A DNA stretch of 64,000 nt, from the NCBI GenBank assembly GCA_002224055.1, contig AZLU01000086.1, positions 1-64,000 on the forward strand, written 5' to 3'. This stretch comes from Pezizomycotina sp. ARF18. Its lineage: Eukaryota > Ascomycota. Shown here in pieces: positions 9,687 to 20,883 of the stretch. The position numbers were made by a program, and so were the translations under genes. Positions within the stretch are counted from its first letter, which is position 1; every line of letters begins with the position of its first letter. The notes beneath the pieces were generated by a model. It had not been told where the DNA came from and searched no databases. It saw only the letters and a program-made list of their open reading frames with translations.

Positions 9687-11992
9687 TCACTGCTTCTCCC
9701 CCTTCTCAAGCCTCACGAGCGTCTTCATCCACCACCTCTCCTGCTCGTCGTTCGAGCTCTCCTGGTTCTTCCTCTGCACGAACCCGTGCCCTTCCCCTTC
9801 GTATAGCACCAGCCTGACATCCCCTCCATTCTCCCTAATCACCTTCTCCATCTCCCTCGCCTGCGCCGGCGGAACGACCTTATCCTCCAACCCTGCAACA
9901 GCAACACCGGCGCCGTAATGTTCTTCGCATGGTAATACGGACTCCGATCATCCAACAACTTCCATTTCTCTTCCTCGCTCATTCCATCCCTGAAGCACAG
10001 CTTATCCAATACCTTGATTCGAATTTATGCGTATCCTCCATCAAATCTTTCACCTTACTAATACCGAGAGGGAGATTCCACCGGCCCAGACGGCCGGAAA
10101 ACGAGTCATGGCTTGGAGGACGCAGTAACCGCCGGAACTACCGCCGACGATGCCGCAGCGGGTCCGTCAACCCGGCCATGTTTCGCGAGGTAAAGTGCGC
10201 AGGACGCGGCGTCGTCGACGTCCAGTATGCCGTAGTTTGTATCGAGGAGGTGCGGTAGGCGCGGCCGTACGTGGAGGAGCCGTGGTAATTGACCATCGCG
10301 TACGCGAAGCCGCGGGTGGTCCAGTACTGCTCCCTCAGCGCTAACCCGCGCGGATCGACGCCTGTGGGCCGCCATGGCAGTAGACGATTAGCGGAGGGAG
10401 GGTCCCTGGGGGAGCAGCGTAATTTGGGTTTTAGGGGCGAGGAAGAGGGCGTGGGTTGGCGTGTCGGCGTTGTTGGGGAGCGGGGTGCCGACTTGGCGGG
10501 GAAAGAGAAGTGTTCTGCGACGGAGTAGTAGGAGGTGGGGAAGGACGGTGCTTTGGAGTCATCGATCCACTGGACTTTGTGAGCTTCGATGGTTGGTTGA
10601 CGTCGAGCAGGTACGTGGTCGTGGGACTGTGTCGGTGGTTCCGCGGACGGCAATGGTGGTAGGGCTGACGCGGGTGATTACTTGAACACTGGTGAGCGGG
10701 AGGTTGAGCTCAGAGTGGGTGTGCGAGCGAGGTCGACCAGGACGACATTGACTCTGGCTTCCTTCCAATAGCTGAGGACTAGTTTGTCTTCAGAAAGTTC
10801 GATTTGGGTTTGACTAAAGAGGAAGAAAGAAAAGGCGCAGTGGTTAGTTCCATACCGACTCGGGGCCGAAAACGTTAGGATGTTCTATGTGACGAAGCGG
10901 GAGAAATGAAACGATGGGATTCCACTGGACTTACCTCCCCAACCCGAAATCAACGTTCGTAAAGTCCAGCTTATCGAGTCCCGTCAGCGAGATCGGCTAA
11001 CGTCGCCGCCGCTGTACCTGTTCAACTGGCTCCACCCCGTCGCATCGGTCGCAAACAGCAGGTCGCCGTTGCTCAACCACCTCGCTGCGAAACGCTCTTC
11101 TTGCCCGCCTCACCTGCGACGTCGCATCGTTGCTGACGGGCGTGACGTTACCGTTCCAGTCCGCTACGTGAAGCTCCGATCCCGTCCACGGCATGTCAGG
11201 GTGGTTCCACTGCACCCAGCACAGCTTCTTCCCGTCCGGCGAGAATCTCCCGCGGTAGAAGTCCGCGCCTTCGCGGACGTAGTGACTTTGCCGGTCTCAA
11301 TTTCAATGGCGACGAGCCTGTTGACGACGTCCTTCGCAACGCCTTCCCCCTTCTCCGTGGTCTTCCTCGATGGTGACGACCCATTTTCCCGAAGGGTGAG
11401 GATTGAAGTCGGCGTAGCGTTTGTTAGCGGTCTGGAGACAAGCTTATTCTCCTTACTGCGAGGATCGACGACGTGGACGCCGTCCTCGCCGGCGCGATTG
11501 GAGAAGAGGATGCGACCGTCGGGGAGGAGGCACGCGGGTGCTCCGCCATACTCGTGGACGCGGGTGCGGACGTCAAAGGTGTCGTCGAGGAGTTCCGTTA
11601 CGTTGCCGTGCCGATATTGTACGCGAGGATCGTGCTGAAACCGGAGGAGCGGCCAGCGGTGATGTACAGGACCTGCCTTTCGTCCTGTATGCCCATGTTA
11701 GTAAAATTCACCCAAAAAGGTCATGGGTAGAAGTAAGGGAACAAGGGAAGAAAGTTTATTTACATCGCAGAGCAGCGGTCCAAACCCGGACGTCACGTTG
11801 AGCACCGCGTCTTCCGGCCGACCCATCATGGTGTCGAAGGTGATGGGGCTCTCCCAGGTCCCGTACGGCGCCACTCGCTTCCCTACATTGTTGTCGGAGT
11901 ATGGTGGCGGCGGGGTGACACTGCGCTTGGCCTCCTCTGATTGGTTGGATGACGAGGGTTTCAAGGAGGTTGGAGATCGCGGAGGAGGCCAT
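9687..11992 (-). CDS. S9-family serine peptidase (acylaminoacyl/dipeptidyl peptidase type), frame-broken
   Basis: The N-terminus contains the typical APYGTWESPIT (about 11860). Beta-propeller segments follow, such as QWNHPDMPWTGSELHVADW (about 11180). The C-terminal alpha/beta-hydrolase domain has HGGPTG with REQYWTTRGFAYAMVNYHGS (about 10320), the nucleophile motif GGSSGGY (about 10130), EDKVVPP with the acid (about 9880) and GEGHGF with the catalytic His (about 9810). Introns are seen at about 11669-11763 and 10814-10934. Single-base shifts are needed near 10425, 10236 and 10159, and others upstream. The most N-terminal ATG at 11992 is chosen because the frame to APYGTWE follows it. The enzyme would cleave short peptides or acylated N-termini, probably in the cytoplasm as no signal peptide is seen. 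The length of about 650-700 residues suits the family. Confidence 0.9.
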
Positions 11993-12211
11993 GTTGATGA
12001 GCGGTGATAGGCAGTCGCAGCTCATTCGTTTATTTGTGATGAAAATGTTCTTGTGAAGGTGTTTGATGTTGATGTTGATTGGAGTGGGATAGGTGTCGAG
12101 AAGCTCGTTAGTTGGAAGCTCTGGCGGGTGTGAGTTTAGATGGTGAAGGTCGACTGGCCTCTCTCTCGAAGTTTGACAAACAACTAGTTAACTTTGGGAG
12201 GGAAAATAAGG

Positions 12212-12245
<34 letters not shown>

Positions 12246-13215
12246 GACATAAGCCCTCACACTGCAGGTTAATTGCGACAACCGTTGAATCCTGTTCTTG
12301 ACCATACAAGCTTCGTAAGCAGAACGCGGTAACTCACATTCCAAGTCTCCTAATGCTTGCTAAGTAGTAACTTGCCTCAACAAGAAAGTCTTGAGACTGG
12401 TAGATAGTCCTGTTTTTTCTTCTTTCGGGTCGTCCGATAGAGCTTCTTTCAGATTCCTTGTATGGTTCACGGATGTTTCTATGGAAGGGGTTAGTTAGTG
12501 CGGAGAAGGAACCCCGGTCACCACCTATATCCATCGCACGGGTCGAATCCTTCGAATTGTCATGGTAAAGTTTATCATCTCACTCCGCCAGCCCTCGTCC
12601 GACCGTAAAGAATTCCCATCAAAAGTGCACGGCCGCCGTCTTGAGTAAGACGCGTCTTGCAGCGTGACGAAAATAACAAGTTAACGGAGGCGTGAGTACG
12701 GCGTATACGCGTAACACCATCAATGAATGGCAAAAATCACTTCGAGTCGGTTGAACAGCCTGGTAGGTTCCGATAACGGTCCGGCTCCTCCGGCTCCTTC
12801 CCATTAAAAAATGTAAGAACTAAAGGAAAAAAACATTCTTGTTTACGATTGAGTTGCCTTTGCGTAAGAAACCTCGCTTCGTTTTGACGGAAGTGATCTT
12901 TGACTCTTTATACATTCCTTCTTTCAATATCCCACCTTTTTTCAAGTTGGTGATCTCCTGCTGCCCTCTTCGTTTCCGAGTCCACTTTTCAACGCTCGAA
13001 ATACAACGAGTTAATAACAGCAAGTATTAACGCTATATGCCAACCGTGCTTACGGAAGGTCTACCTGAGAAGAAAGGAAAATTGTATGGATGATGATGAG
13101 CCGTAAGTTATTGAAGGAAAGTATTCTGGAATGTAGAACGAAGACATTTCAAAGTGGGAGCGAATAAGAGGCTTGCTTTACGTTTCCATCACCATAGAGG
13201 TGGGTTGTTCCAACA
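11993..13215. other. Intergenic with an A32 tract
   Basis: The stretch holds a run of 32 A at 12212-12243 and otherwise short overlapping frames without domains. It is probably the promoter of the peptidase gene plus the 3' flank of the coiled-coil gene. Confidence 0.35.
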
Positions 13216-14254
13216 TTAGTATTCCTTCATCTTAATCCCGCAACCACGGCGAGGAGTGTCCATACGATCAATCGCGACGTTGACGTCGTCAGCGAGAGCT
13301 TCGACCGCGCTCTATTTATTATCGAGACCATCCCTGACCTCTTCCGATCCTTGCTTGATCAAAAATATTTGTTCCGCAGCGCATAAACATCTTCAGCCAA
13401 CTTCGCGAGCTTCTCGGCGTTGCACTCGTTGTCAGGCTCGTAAAATATGACACTGTGCCTCGTGCTCAAGGAGACGCTCCTGCAAGTGAGCGATTGATGA
13501 TCGATCTCTGACGGCCGCCTCACCATCGCCGACGGTTGCGTTGCTACGAGTACGAAGGTCGTTCTGACGGCGGCCAGTTCATTTCGGTTCAGCATGCACC
13601 GCCTCTCGACGATCGAGATACTTCTAAGCCACTGCCGAATCTAAATCTCCTAGACGACTGCGTCGACGTCGGCAACGTTGACGGCGCTTTGCAATCTTCT
13701 TCTCCTTCAGAGGCTGGAGGAGGTCGAGATCAGGAAGCTTCGGCGTCTTGTCGCACTTCGCTTCAAGGAGTTGGACGCGGCGGTTGAGGTCGGTGAGGTT
13801 GGGGCAGCCATCGGTTTTCTCCCCGCCGGTGATTATCTCATGCTTCTCCACACGCTCTTGGAGCCTCGTCGTCATGAGGATGCCGTCGCCAAGCGTTGCT
13901 TCCACATCCTGCAGACGGCGGTCGAGGTTGATTATATCCACGCCGATGGACCCCCGATGTTCTTCATGCGATCTTTGCACGTTAGAGGCCTTGAGCAGGT
14001 CGGCTATCTCCAAATCTCGTACACGGACGTCTGTACCCATCGTTGAGACCGCTGATTTCTCCTTGAGTGCCTTGCTCGCTTCTTGCAATTCGAATCGAGG
14101 ATTTTTGCTTCGGCAAGCGCATTTTCCAGTTGCGGAAGATGACGCCCTTGATCGGCATTGGATAGCGTCGCCGCGGTGATGATTTGTTGAACGTCTTTAA
14201 GGGAGGTTCGGTGCTCGTTGAAGGCGCTTCGAGAGCGGCGAGGCGGGTGCTCAT
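13216..14254 (-). CDS. Coiled-coil protein of unknown function, frame-broken
   Basis: The longest piece (14088-13624, 154 codons) has heptad-like spacing of Leu/Ile/Val with many charged residues: INLDRRLQDVEATLGDG, TRLQERVEKHEI and LTDLNRRVQLLEAKCD. Upstream pieces (MSTRLAALE, NEHRTSLKDVQQII and LPQLENALAEAKILDSNC) and downstream pieces (AEKLAKLAEDVYALRNKYF and ADDVNVAIDRMDTPRRGCG, with a stop at 13216) continue the same pattern in shifted frames. Total length would be about 340 residues. No membrane segment, signal peptide or catalytic domain is seen. At least three frame shifts are needed, so it may be a pseudogene or an assembly-error victim. Confidence 0.45.
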
Positions 14255-14921
14255 TCGGTGAACGTTTCCTCTTCGCTGCTGTTGCGCTATGTAGACTTTT
14301 CAGCGAAAAGAATAAATCAACTCGGGACCTACGACTTGGTAGACAACCGAATGGAGCATTGTGGGTGTGCTCACGTCTGGTAGAAACGTTGGCGGACCGA
14401 ACCACAGTTCGGATAGACAGTCACTCTAAATGAGAGGTGTTTCGATCTAGAGTTCGTTATTAGCTCCGTAGTTCAAGAACAACCCCTCATCAATTAGGGG
14501 TTGCATGGACCGTCAGCTTCTCGTGGTCGTTGAACTCGCCGGTAGCTCTCTTAACCCTGTACATCTGCGCTAGCCTAGTTGCCATGTTCAATTTTTTGAA
14601 AACGGGAAACAGATTGCCGTCTCGTCATCCTTCTCCCGTGACGTTGGCAGGTATTGGTAGGATACGTGACGAGGTTCCGTCGGGATCGGTGAAAAACTCG
14701 GCGCCCGTGCACTCGATATCATTGTATCCCATCAAATCGACCCTCCAGCGTGATATCGAAAACCCACTTCAGGGATCTAGAAGAGTCAGCAGCTTTCCTT
14801 AGGTGAGCCGCGACTAGCCATCTTCTCTTTCTCTCCAGAGTCACAGTTTAAGATAGGAAAAGTACTTAGTCGCAGTGCAAACAATGCGGGCGGCCACGAG
14901 CCCTGGTGCGAACCAAGAACT

Positions 14922-14955
14922 CTGGAAAGCTTAGTTAACTGGAAAGCTTAGTTAA
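14922..14955. repeat. 17-bp perfect tandem duplication
   Basis: CTGGAAAGCTTAGTTAA occurs twice in direct succession. Confidence 0.9.
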
Positions 14956-15747
14956 CAGTCGCGCACTGGCTAGAGAAGTGAATGAGCTGATCCAGACTGT
15001 TGATGCTCAGCTGATTACCCAGCGGCCCGCTCTCTCGGTGGACCTTTCGGATAACTCTCTTGATTCGACGTACGTGTCGCCTATGATGTCCCGGACCTCC
15101 TGCCAACACACACCTTCTGGTCTCGGTCCATAATTTTGTCGACGATGTGCTTCACTGTAGGACAGTCCGGACAATTCTCAACGCACGGTGTGTAATAGTC
15201 TACCTTGGGGTCCTCCGTAGTGAGATAATGAAGCCGAGATAGTGAGCTTCGAGAGAATCATGATTGGACAGGTACATGTAGATTCGCTGTATCCGGACGG
15301 CGATATATCCGGAAGATGTTATAAATATCATCGCCGCTGGGCAGGAAGCGAAGAGAGCCTTTTCCCAGCACATGGCGCTAACTATGTGAATGTTTTCTTT
15401 CGATCTGTTAAGAGAGGGTTATACAGCTTGATTTGTACGTGTTTTTGTCTCCTAGTTTTTTGCTAAAGGATATCGAAGATACTGGGAGCTTAATTCAAGG
15501 AGTGGAGTTGTACTGTAAAGAGACCTTTCTGTCGTTATTTAGTGGACTTTGATTGTGAGTTTGTGGTAAACTTTTCTATAGGTTGGATTGCGATCAAAAT
15601 ATTCTTGTAGTCTTTGAGATTACAAGAGCAATGTGAAAACTTTCTTCACACATTAACTTTCAGTATCCTTTCTAAACGGCTTCTTAATTTTTACTTCATC
15701 ATAACGATTATCCTCAGCGACTAGGCACTAGCTATAGATAATCTAGG

Positions 15748-15845
15748 CTGGTACTCAATTGAAGACCAGTACTCAAGTATGGATACCAGTACACAGGTTT
15801 GACTACTAGCACTCGAGTTCGGCTACCAGTAATCAACTTCTTCAA
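15748..15845. repeat. Degenerate 20-nt tandem repeat, five units
   Basis: The units are CTGGTACTCAATTGAAGA, CCAGTACTCAAGTATGGATA, CCAGTACACAGGTTTGACTA, CTAGCACTCGAGTTCGGCTA and CCAGTAATCAACTTCTTCAA. The core is C(C/T)AGTACTCAAGT. The period is 20 nt after a shorter first unit. Confidence 0.75.
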
Positions 15846-16454
15846 GTATTACGTACACTACAGCTCCATACCTGCTTGCCTTTTTCTTCTTTTTTTCTTC
15901 TTCTCATTAAAAATGTTCACAACACGTTAAATATTATTAGGCTTTTCTTTACACACCAAAAATAAAAATAGATCTATAAGTACCGATTTCCTCTGATTCT
16001 CATGCCAGTTCATACTGTTCTTCCGATGCATACCTTGTCAAGCGATTCAAGGCGCAGTTTATCTCCAATCAATCTCGTTATATTTCCTTCCTCAAGGCCA
16101 CGCAATAAGGATATCATAGCTTTACTTCACATAGGTAGCGTTCTGATCGGAGTTCAGGTACAAGTTAGGTATAAGTCATTATATATTAATGAAAGTGATG
16201 AAGAGCTAAACTATCAAAGCAGGATTCTTCCTTGTCCAAGCCTTCTATATACCAAAGACTCCTTGAAGTACCCAGAGGGTGTTTAGTAAAACTATTCAGC
16301 GCTCCGAATGCTTACTCAAATCCCTAGTGATCTCATTTGTCTCTTCAACCCAAAACTAGATTAAACTAATTCCCCTATCATACAATTCCTAAATACCACC
16401 ATATCCTTCATCTGATGCTCGAAGTGGCATCGTTAGCGCATGCTGTTGAACCGC

Positions 16455-16901
16455 TTACTTCTTGAGGAGAAGTTGTTTGCACTGGACGTTGATGAGACCC
16501 TGTTGTGAAAAAAAAAAATACGTTAATATTTAGAAAAAACTCAACAAGCCGGAATTGCAGATGCAACAAGCTACTTACGTGTTGGTTACCAGTGCAGCAG
16601 CAGCCCTGGTTTGCCCTCGCAGGCGTGGTTAAGCGGGACGGTGCCACCGATGGCAGTTGATGTCGAGGGGCTGCAATTGCCGCCCAAAACGTTGAGGCCG
16701 TCGAGGAGGTGAAGTCCGCTGAGGATACCGCCGTCAGTGTTGCCAGTTCCGGTGACGGTTTGCTCGTTTGACAACAGCTGATCACTTGATCGTTTCCACA
16801 CTGGACTTGGTCGACGCGGGCGGTCTGCGCGATGTTGTGGGAGGGAAGCGCAGCGGCGGTGAGGCGAGGGCGGCAGCAACGAAGACGGTAGTAGCGTGCA
16901 T
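16455..16901 (-). CDS. Hydrophobin, class I type, two exons, frame-broken
   Basis: Starting at the ATG at 16901, MHATTVFVAAALASP gives a signal peptide. The eight-cysteine hydrophobin pattern can be followed across frames. C1 is in VQCGND, C2-C3 in ISCC, C4 in VLGGNCSP, C5 in HACEGKP, C6-C7 in GCCC and C8 in INVQCKQ. The intron is 16500-16578 (GTAAGT...CAG), and the last exon reads GLINVQCKQLLLKK then stop. Total length of about 122 residues is normal. Spacing between C3 and C4 is long, favouring class I. Three single-base shifts are needed: after the signal peptide, near 16765 and near 16605. Hydrophobins coat aerial hyphae and spores as amphipathic layers. A TATA box lies about 170 bases upstream. 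Confidence 0.88.
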
Positions 16902-17013
16902 TTTGAATTGATTTGGGAGTTCTTAAAAGTTATAAACTTTAGAAAGTGGAATGAGAGATTGATTGGAGAGTGAGTTGAAAGATTGATCGTAAGGAGTGAG
17001 TGAGAGACGAAGC

Positions 17014-17075
17014 GAATGATGCTTTAATGGTGAGAGAAAGTTTCTGTTGAGAGGCAGGACGACGACGTATTTATA
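17014..17075 (-). promoter_or_regulatory. TATA box and initiator-like motif of the hydrophobin gene
   Basis: TATAAATAC (17067-17075, minus strand) is followed about 50 bases later by AAGCATCATTC (17014-17024). This 11-mer is identical to one placed the same way at the 1339 secreted-peptide gene. Confidence 0.55.
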
Positions 17076-18856
17076 ATGAATTTGAGAGGTCTCTTACTTG
17101 GAAGTTGAAGCTCGAGTCGAATTCCCTCCTCTTCGTCTGACGTGGAGATTGTGGTCAGTGAGACCCATGTCCTAGACGTTGAGGTCTCAACAGGAGCCTA
17201 CGCGGAGAGTCGCTTCCAAGTGGTGCTCCGTCTAAAACCAACAAAATTCTGTAGGAGTGAACTCGCTACTACTCGGTGAAGGCAACTTCCTTGCAGGAGT
17301 GCCATTGATTTCCGATATCACCCTGCTCCAATGCCTCACGACCTTATTCGGACGTCTGATGTTCTGGAAAAAGACAGCGCCATCGTAGGTTTCCTTGTTT
17401 TCTCGGTTTTCTCGTTTTCGCCCTTGACAATTTCGGCGAATATTGCCCGATTCGTTGTCCGATTCAAGAGATATCCTGGGCCGTCAATTCCGGAAGAAAC
17501 TGAAACCCTTGAACCATGATACTCAACCCAGATCTATAAATTGCAACCAACACAGACGATCGGAACTTTTTCGGAGCCTCATAATTGAAGGAAAGTAATC
17601 AAACCCTTAGCAAGGAAGATGGCTGTTCTCGAGGGGTTGACAAGGATATCAAGCATGAAAAACTAAAAAATTAAAATTCGCTCGTGGTCCAAGCTCCGCG
17701 GCCGATGCGTTTTCCATGCTGTCAGTCTCGCAGTATTAGATGAGGATCATCCCTTTTTAAAAAGTCTGTGTTTCAACGCCTTTGCCGCTCTTGATCGACT
17801 CATGATCCTAAGGGAAGCCAATACGACAGAGTCCCGCGGGAAGGGTCCTAAACATGCGTACACTTGACGTTCACGTAGGTCGCCTCCGAGTCAAAATCGA
17901 AATAAATACGATTCCAAGAACTTGAAACGCACGGTATCTCCACTGTTCCGAAACCAAAACATTAAATAAAAAATCGACCGAGTCTCAAACGGTCTCACCA
18001 CTGCAAACTTCCGATGCTTAGTTTGCCTACGTACAGTAGGATTTCTGCAATGGGATTTCCAGCTGAAGGAACCGAAAGCTACCGCCTTGGAAGTTTCTGT
18101 CCCTGAGAAGCAGCAGACTCCAACAGAGCTCACAAAAAGCCGTATATCGAAAATGAAGGCTCCTCTGAGGGATCCGCGTATGCAAGTTCGAGATGATCTT
18201 TACTAAAACGATGAGCTGTCTAACCGGCAAGTTCAAGGCATCAGAAAGAAGCAGATATCAGGAGATCGTCGTATGATAGTTTTTTTTAATGGTCTTTTTC
18301 GAATTTCGCTTCAGGTTTGCCCAATAATAGAATTTGCTGGCGGCGTTTTAGACCTCTTAATCTTAGCAAGGCACAACCGATGCCGATCTTTCGGACTGGC
18401 CTTGAAGCTGGTTCCCTGCTGATATCTTTGTCTCATTGCCTTTCAACTCTCGATATTTTACAAAAGTTGACATGGTCGAATTGGCTGGTTGAGTACCTCT
18501 CAACACAACCAATACTCAGTTCAAGTTTCCGTCGTGGAGGATCTGTTGAGAGCCTTTCTTCCTCCTGTATAAGAGAATAATATTGGGCATGAAAATCACT
18601 TGTCCTACGAGAGGGGTGTAAGCGCCTCATAAGAAGCAGTGAAATATGCATCTTTTCTGTGGTTCGTTTTGATATTTACAGAAGTTGGTTTGTTGGAATT
18701 GGCGAGTGATAGTCTTTGATTTGCCCAATTCATGCCTCGTCGCACAACAGAGCGAGAATCCTCCCTCCCAGGACTTATCAAGCCAAAATAAGATTAAAAG
18801 AGATAATTATTTTTTCCCTCTCTTGCAGGCACGGAGACGCTCATAACAGCCAATAG
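17076..18856. other. Intergenic, no gene recognised
   Basis: The stretch lies upstream of the hydrophobin and downstream of the EEP enzyme. Several 60-90 codon frames exist on both strands but none has a domain, signal peptide or membrane segment I trust. Confidence 0.35.
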
Positions 18857-19867
18857 TTACACACACACCTTCTCGTGATGATAAGATGCCGGATCCCTGA
18901 GCACAAGATCTGCAACGACAGCACGGTGGTCGCTTAGAAGGACTCCATTTTCTTCCAGCCGGCTCGGCATGACAGCGTACCCCTCACTTCTAACAAGGTT
19001 TTATCTCGCCCAGAGCTCTTCGACACGAATATGAAATCGATCAGGTCTGGAGGATACTCGCCGCCGAAGCTAGTGTACGTGCGCGTCCTCGCCATCGTCG
19101 CGGAATCACCGAGCTTCTTCGCTTCAAGGCGGACATCCACCACAACCCTCATCGCGATCGAACACTTTGTATGCACCGCTGGAGGTTGGGACGTTGAAGT
19201 CTCCGGCCATGATCGCTGGAATTCCCGACTCGCGAGCCTTCTTCATGTCGCGCAATGCCAGCTCTGCTCCCTTCTGCTGCGCGACCGAGCCAATGTGATC
19301 CAAGTGGACGCCGTGACTGCAATTTGATATCCGGTTTGCCGGTGGACGAATATCCCTGTCGTCAGGCAGCGCGTACAGGCGCGTCCCACCCCCTCGACGG
19401 CTGGCCGGCGTATCGCTGACCCATGAGGTCCTCCACGAGGTCACTTCCAGTCAGACACCCTGTAAATGACGGTACGTACTCGCCCCCTTCACTCCATCCT
19501 CCCTTCCCACACCGAGGTACGACCACTCTCCCTGCCTGAAATCCTCAACTAGATCCCTGTCGTCATCGGCGTCGTGCTCCAACCGGCAACTGCCATCGGA
19601 TGCACATTTCTGGCGGGGTCGAAGCTGACGGAATGGGTGGCCGTTCAAGCCGGAGACGATATCCTCGAGCTGCTTCTGAGATACCTCCTGGAGGCACATG
19701 AAAGTCGTGCTGGTCTTCGAGTCCTGCGCGGTGAGGAATCGAAGCTGCTTGAGAATCAAAGGGAGGCGAACGTTCCACCGCTCCTCATTTCTGAAGGGGT
19801 TGCTCTGAAGAAAGCGGACATTGAACGAGATGGCTCGAACGGATAGTGGTGGCCGTGGTGAAGACAT
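18857..19867 (-). CDS. Endonuclease/exonuclease/phosphatase (EEP) fold enzyme, frame-broken
   Basis: The sequence carries the signature motifs of the DNase I-like EEP superfamily in order. They are VRAISFNVRF with the first Asn, FMCLQEVS with the metal-binding Glu, HLDHIGS, IMAGDFNVP with the Asp/Asn pair, DLIDFIFVS and the catalytic LLSDHRAVVADL near the end (about 18925). It stops at 18857. The chosen start MSSPRPPLS at 19867 fits family N-termini, although the frame stays open to an ATG at 20128. Shifts between frames are needed around 19600, 19450 and 19150. Members act on nucleic acids, phosphoinositides or other phosphodiesters; the substrate cannot be told here. There is no signal peptide at the chosen start. 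Confidence 0.85.
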
Positions 19868-20239
19868 CGTGATGGTTGGTGATTGGAAAAACTTGTTTTT
19901 CTGCTTAGTTGTTTGTGGATAGAAGTGCCGTTTGGCGGGGTCAGAGCCGTTTGTGAAATAGCCAGAAAAACCTAAAATATACCAGCCACAGAAATTGTCA
20001 GCAGCACCTCCACACTGTGGCAAATGATTCCGCAGCCAGTAATCTTCAAAACATGACGTCGATATGAGAAATACAAAACCTCCACACCTAACATTCCTAT
20101 AGTATCCCTCGTGATAATCAGTCGTCATAGAAGCTAAACAGCCAAATAAGCATGTAATACAGGATGCAAAACCTGAATTTGTGGCGAAATCGAATATCAG
20201 ATGTCGCGGAAACTAATCGACTTGAAGCGTGTTAACGTG

Positions 20240-20246
20240 TATAAAG
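20240..20246 (+). promoter_or_regulatory. TATA box of the 20379 gene
   Basis: TATAAAG lies 139 bases before the start codon, with CTCATCTGG about 65 bases downstream. Confidence 0.4.
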
Positions 20247-20378
20247 CCCCCGGATTTCAGTGACAACGGTTCACCTTCATTAAATGACTCGCTTGCCTAA
20301 TTCTCGCCTCATCTGGAGGAGTCCTCATCCTATACCATCACCAATAGTATAATCAAGTAGTAATAGTAATATCCCTCT

Positions 20379-20883
20379 ATGAAGTTGACCTCCTTAATAA
20401 CCACCCTCCTCTTCGTAACCTCGTCGCTGGCTTGGTTCCACCGCCCGCCACCCGAGCGCCAGCAAATTGGCCACACCGACTTCCTGCTCCCACAAAGCTC
20501 TACGAAAGCCTCGCGTCCGCGACCTCCACAAATCAAGTCTCCGGCATCCTAGATAACGCAAAGGACGTCCCGCCGATGTACTAAACAAGCTACGCGCGCT
20601 GTTCTTCTCCGCAGACCCGCAGATGAGCAGTACCTCCGTAAGCGGGACTAGGTCTCGAGATCCGTGAGCCTAAAAAGGTTCCGAAGGTTCCCAAAAATCA
20701 CGGCAACTCGACGTCCCCTGCCACGGGACAGCCGACGAGCACGGGTGCGCCAGCAGTGTCGTAAGCTCCGTGGTATCAACCGTGAAGCATTCGACGGAAA
20801 CCCGGATCACAGGGTGATATTGCGGCGTACGTCGTGCGGGACTGGCGATCGTGCTTGGACTTACAGTTGGTGTTTTCGGGTAG
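20379..20883 (+). CDS. Secreted, probably GPI-anchored protein, frame-broken
   Basis: The start MKLTSLITTLLFVTSSLA is a clear signal peptide. In later frames the region reads KLYESLASATSTNQVSGIL, then NKLRALFFSADPQMSS, then a Ser/Thr/Pro/Gly linker (NSTSPATGQPTSTGAPAV). It ends in a hydrophobic tail (RAGLAIVLGLTVGVFG, stop 20881-20883). Signal peptide, Ser/Thr linker and hydrophobic end suggest a GPI-anchored wall or membrane protein of about 165 residues. No family is recognised. At least two frame shifts are needed, so the model is tentative. Confidence 0.45.

Larger units (their letters stand above)
14255..16454. other. Intergenic with two small repeat arrays
   Basis: The stretch contains a perfect 17-bp tandem duplication at 14922-14955 and a five-unit degenerate 20-nt repeat at 15748-15845. 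Its frames (for example 14530-14802 and 16002-16286) show no recognisable domain. Confidence 0.35.

Noticed and set aside
10150-10685. Arg/Gly-rich plus-strand frames
   Set aside because: They are antisense shadows of the S9 peptidase, whose GGSSGGY and HGGPTG motifs lie on the minus strand.
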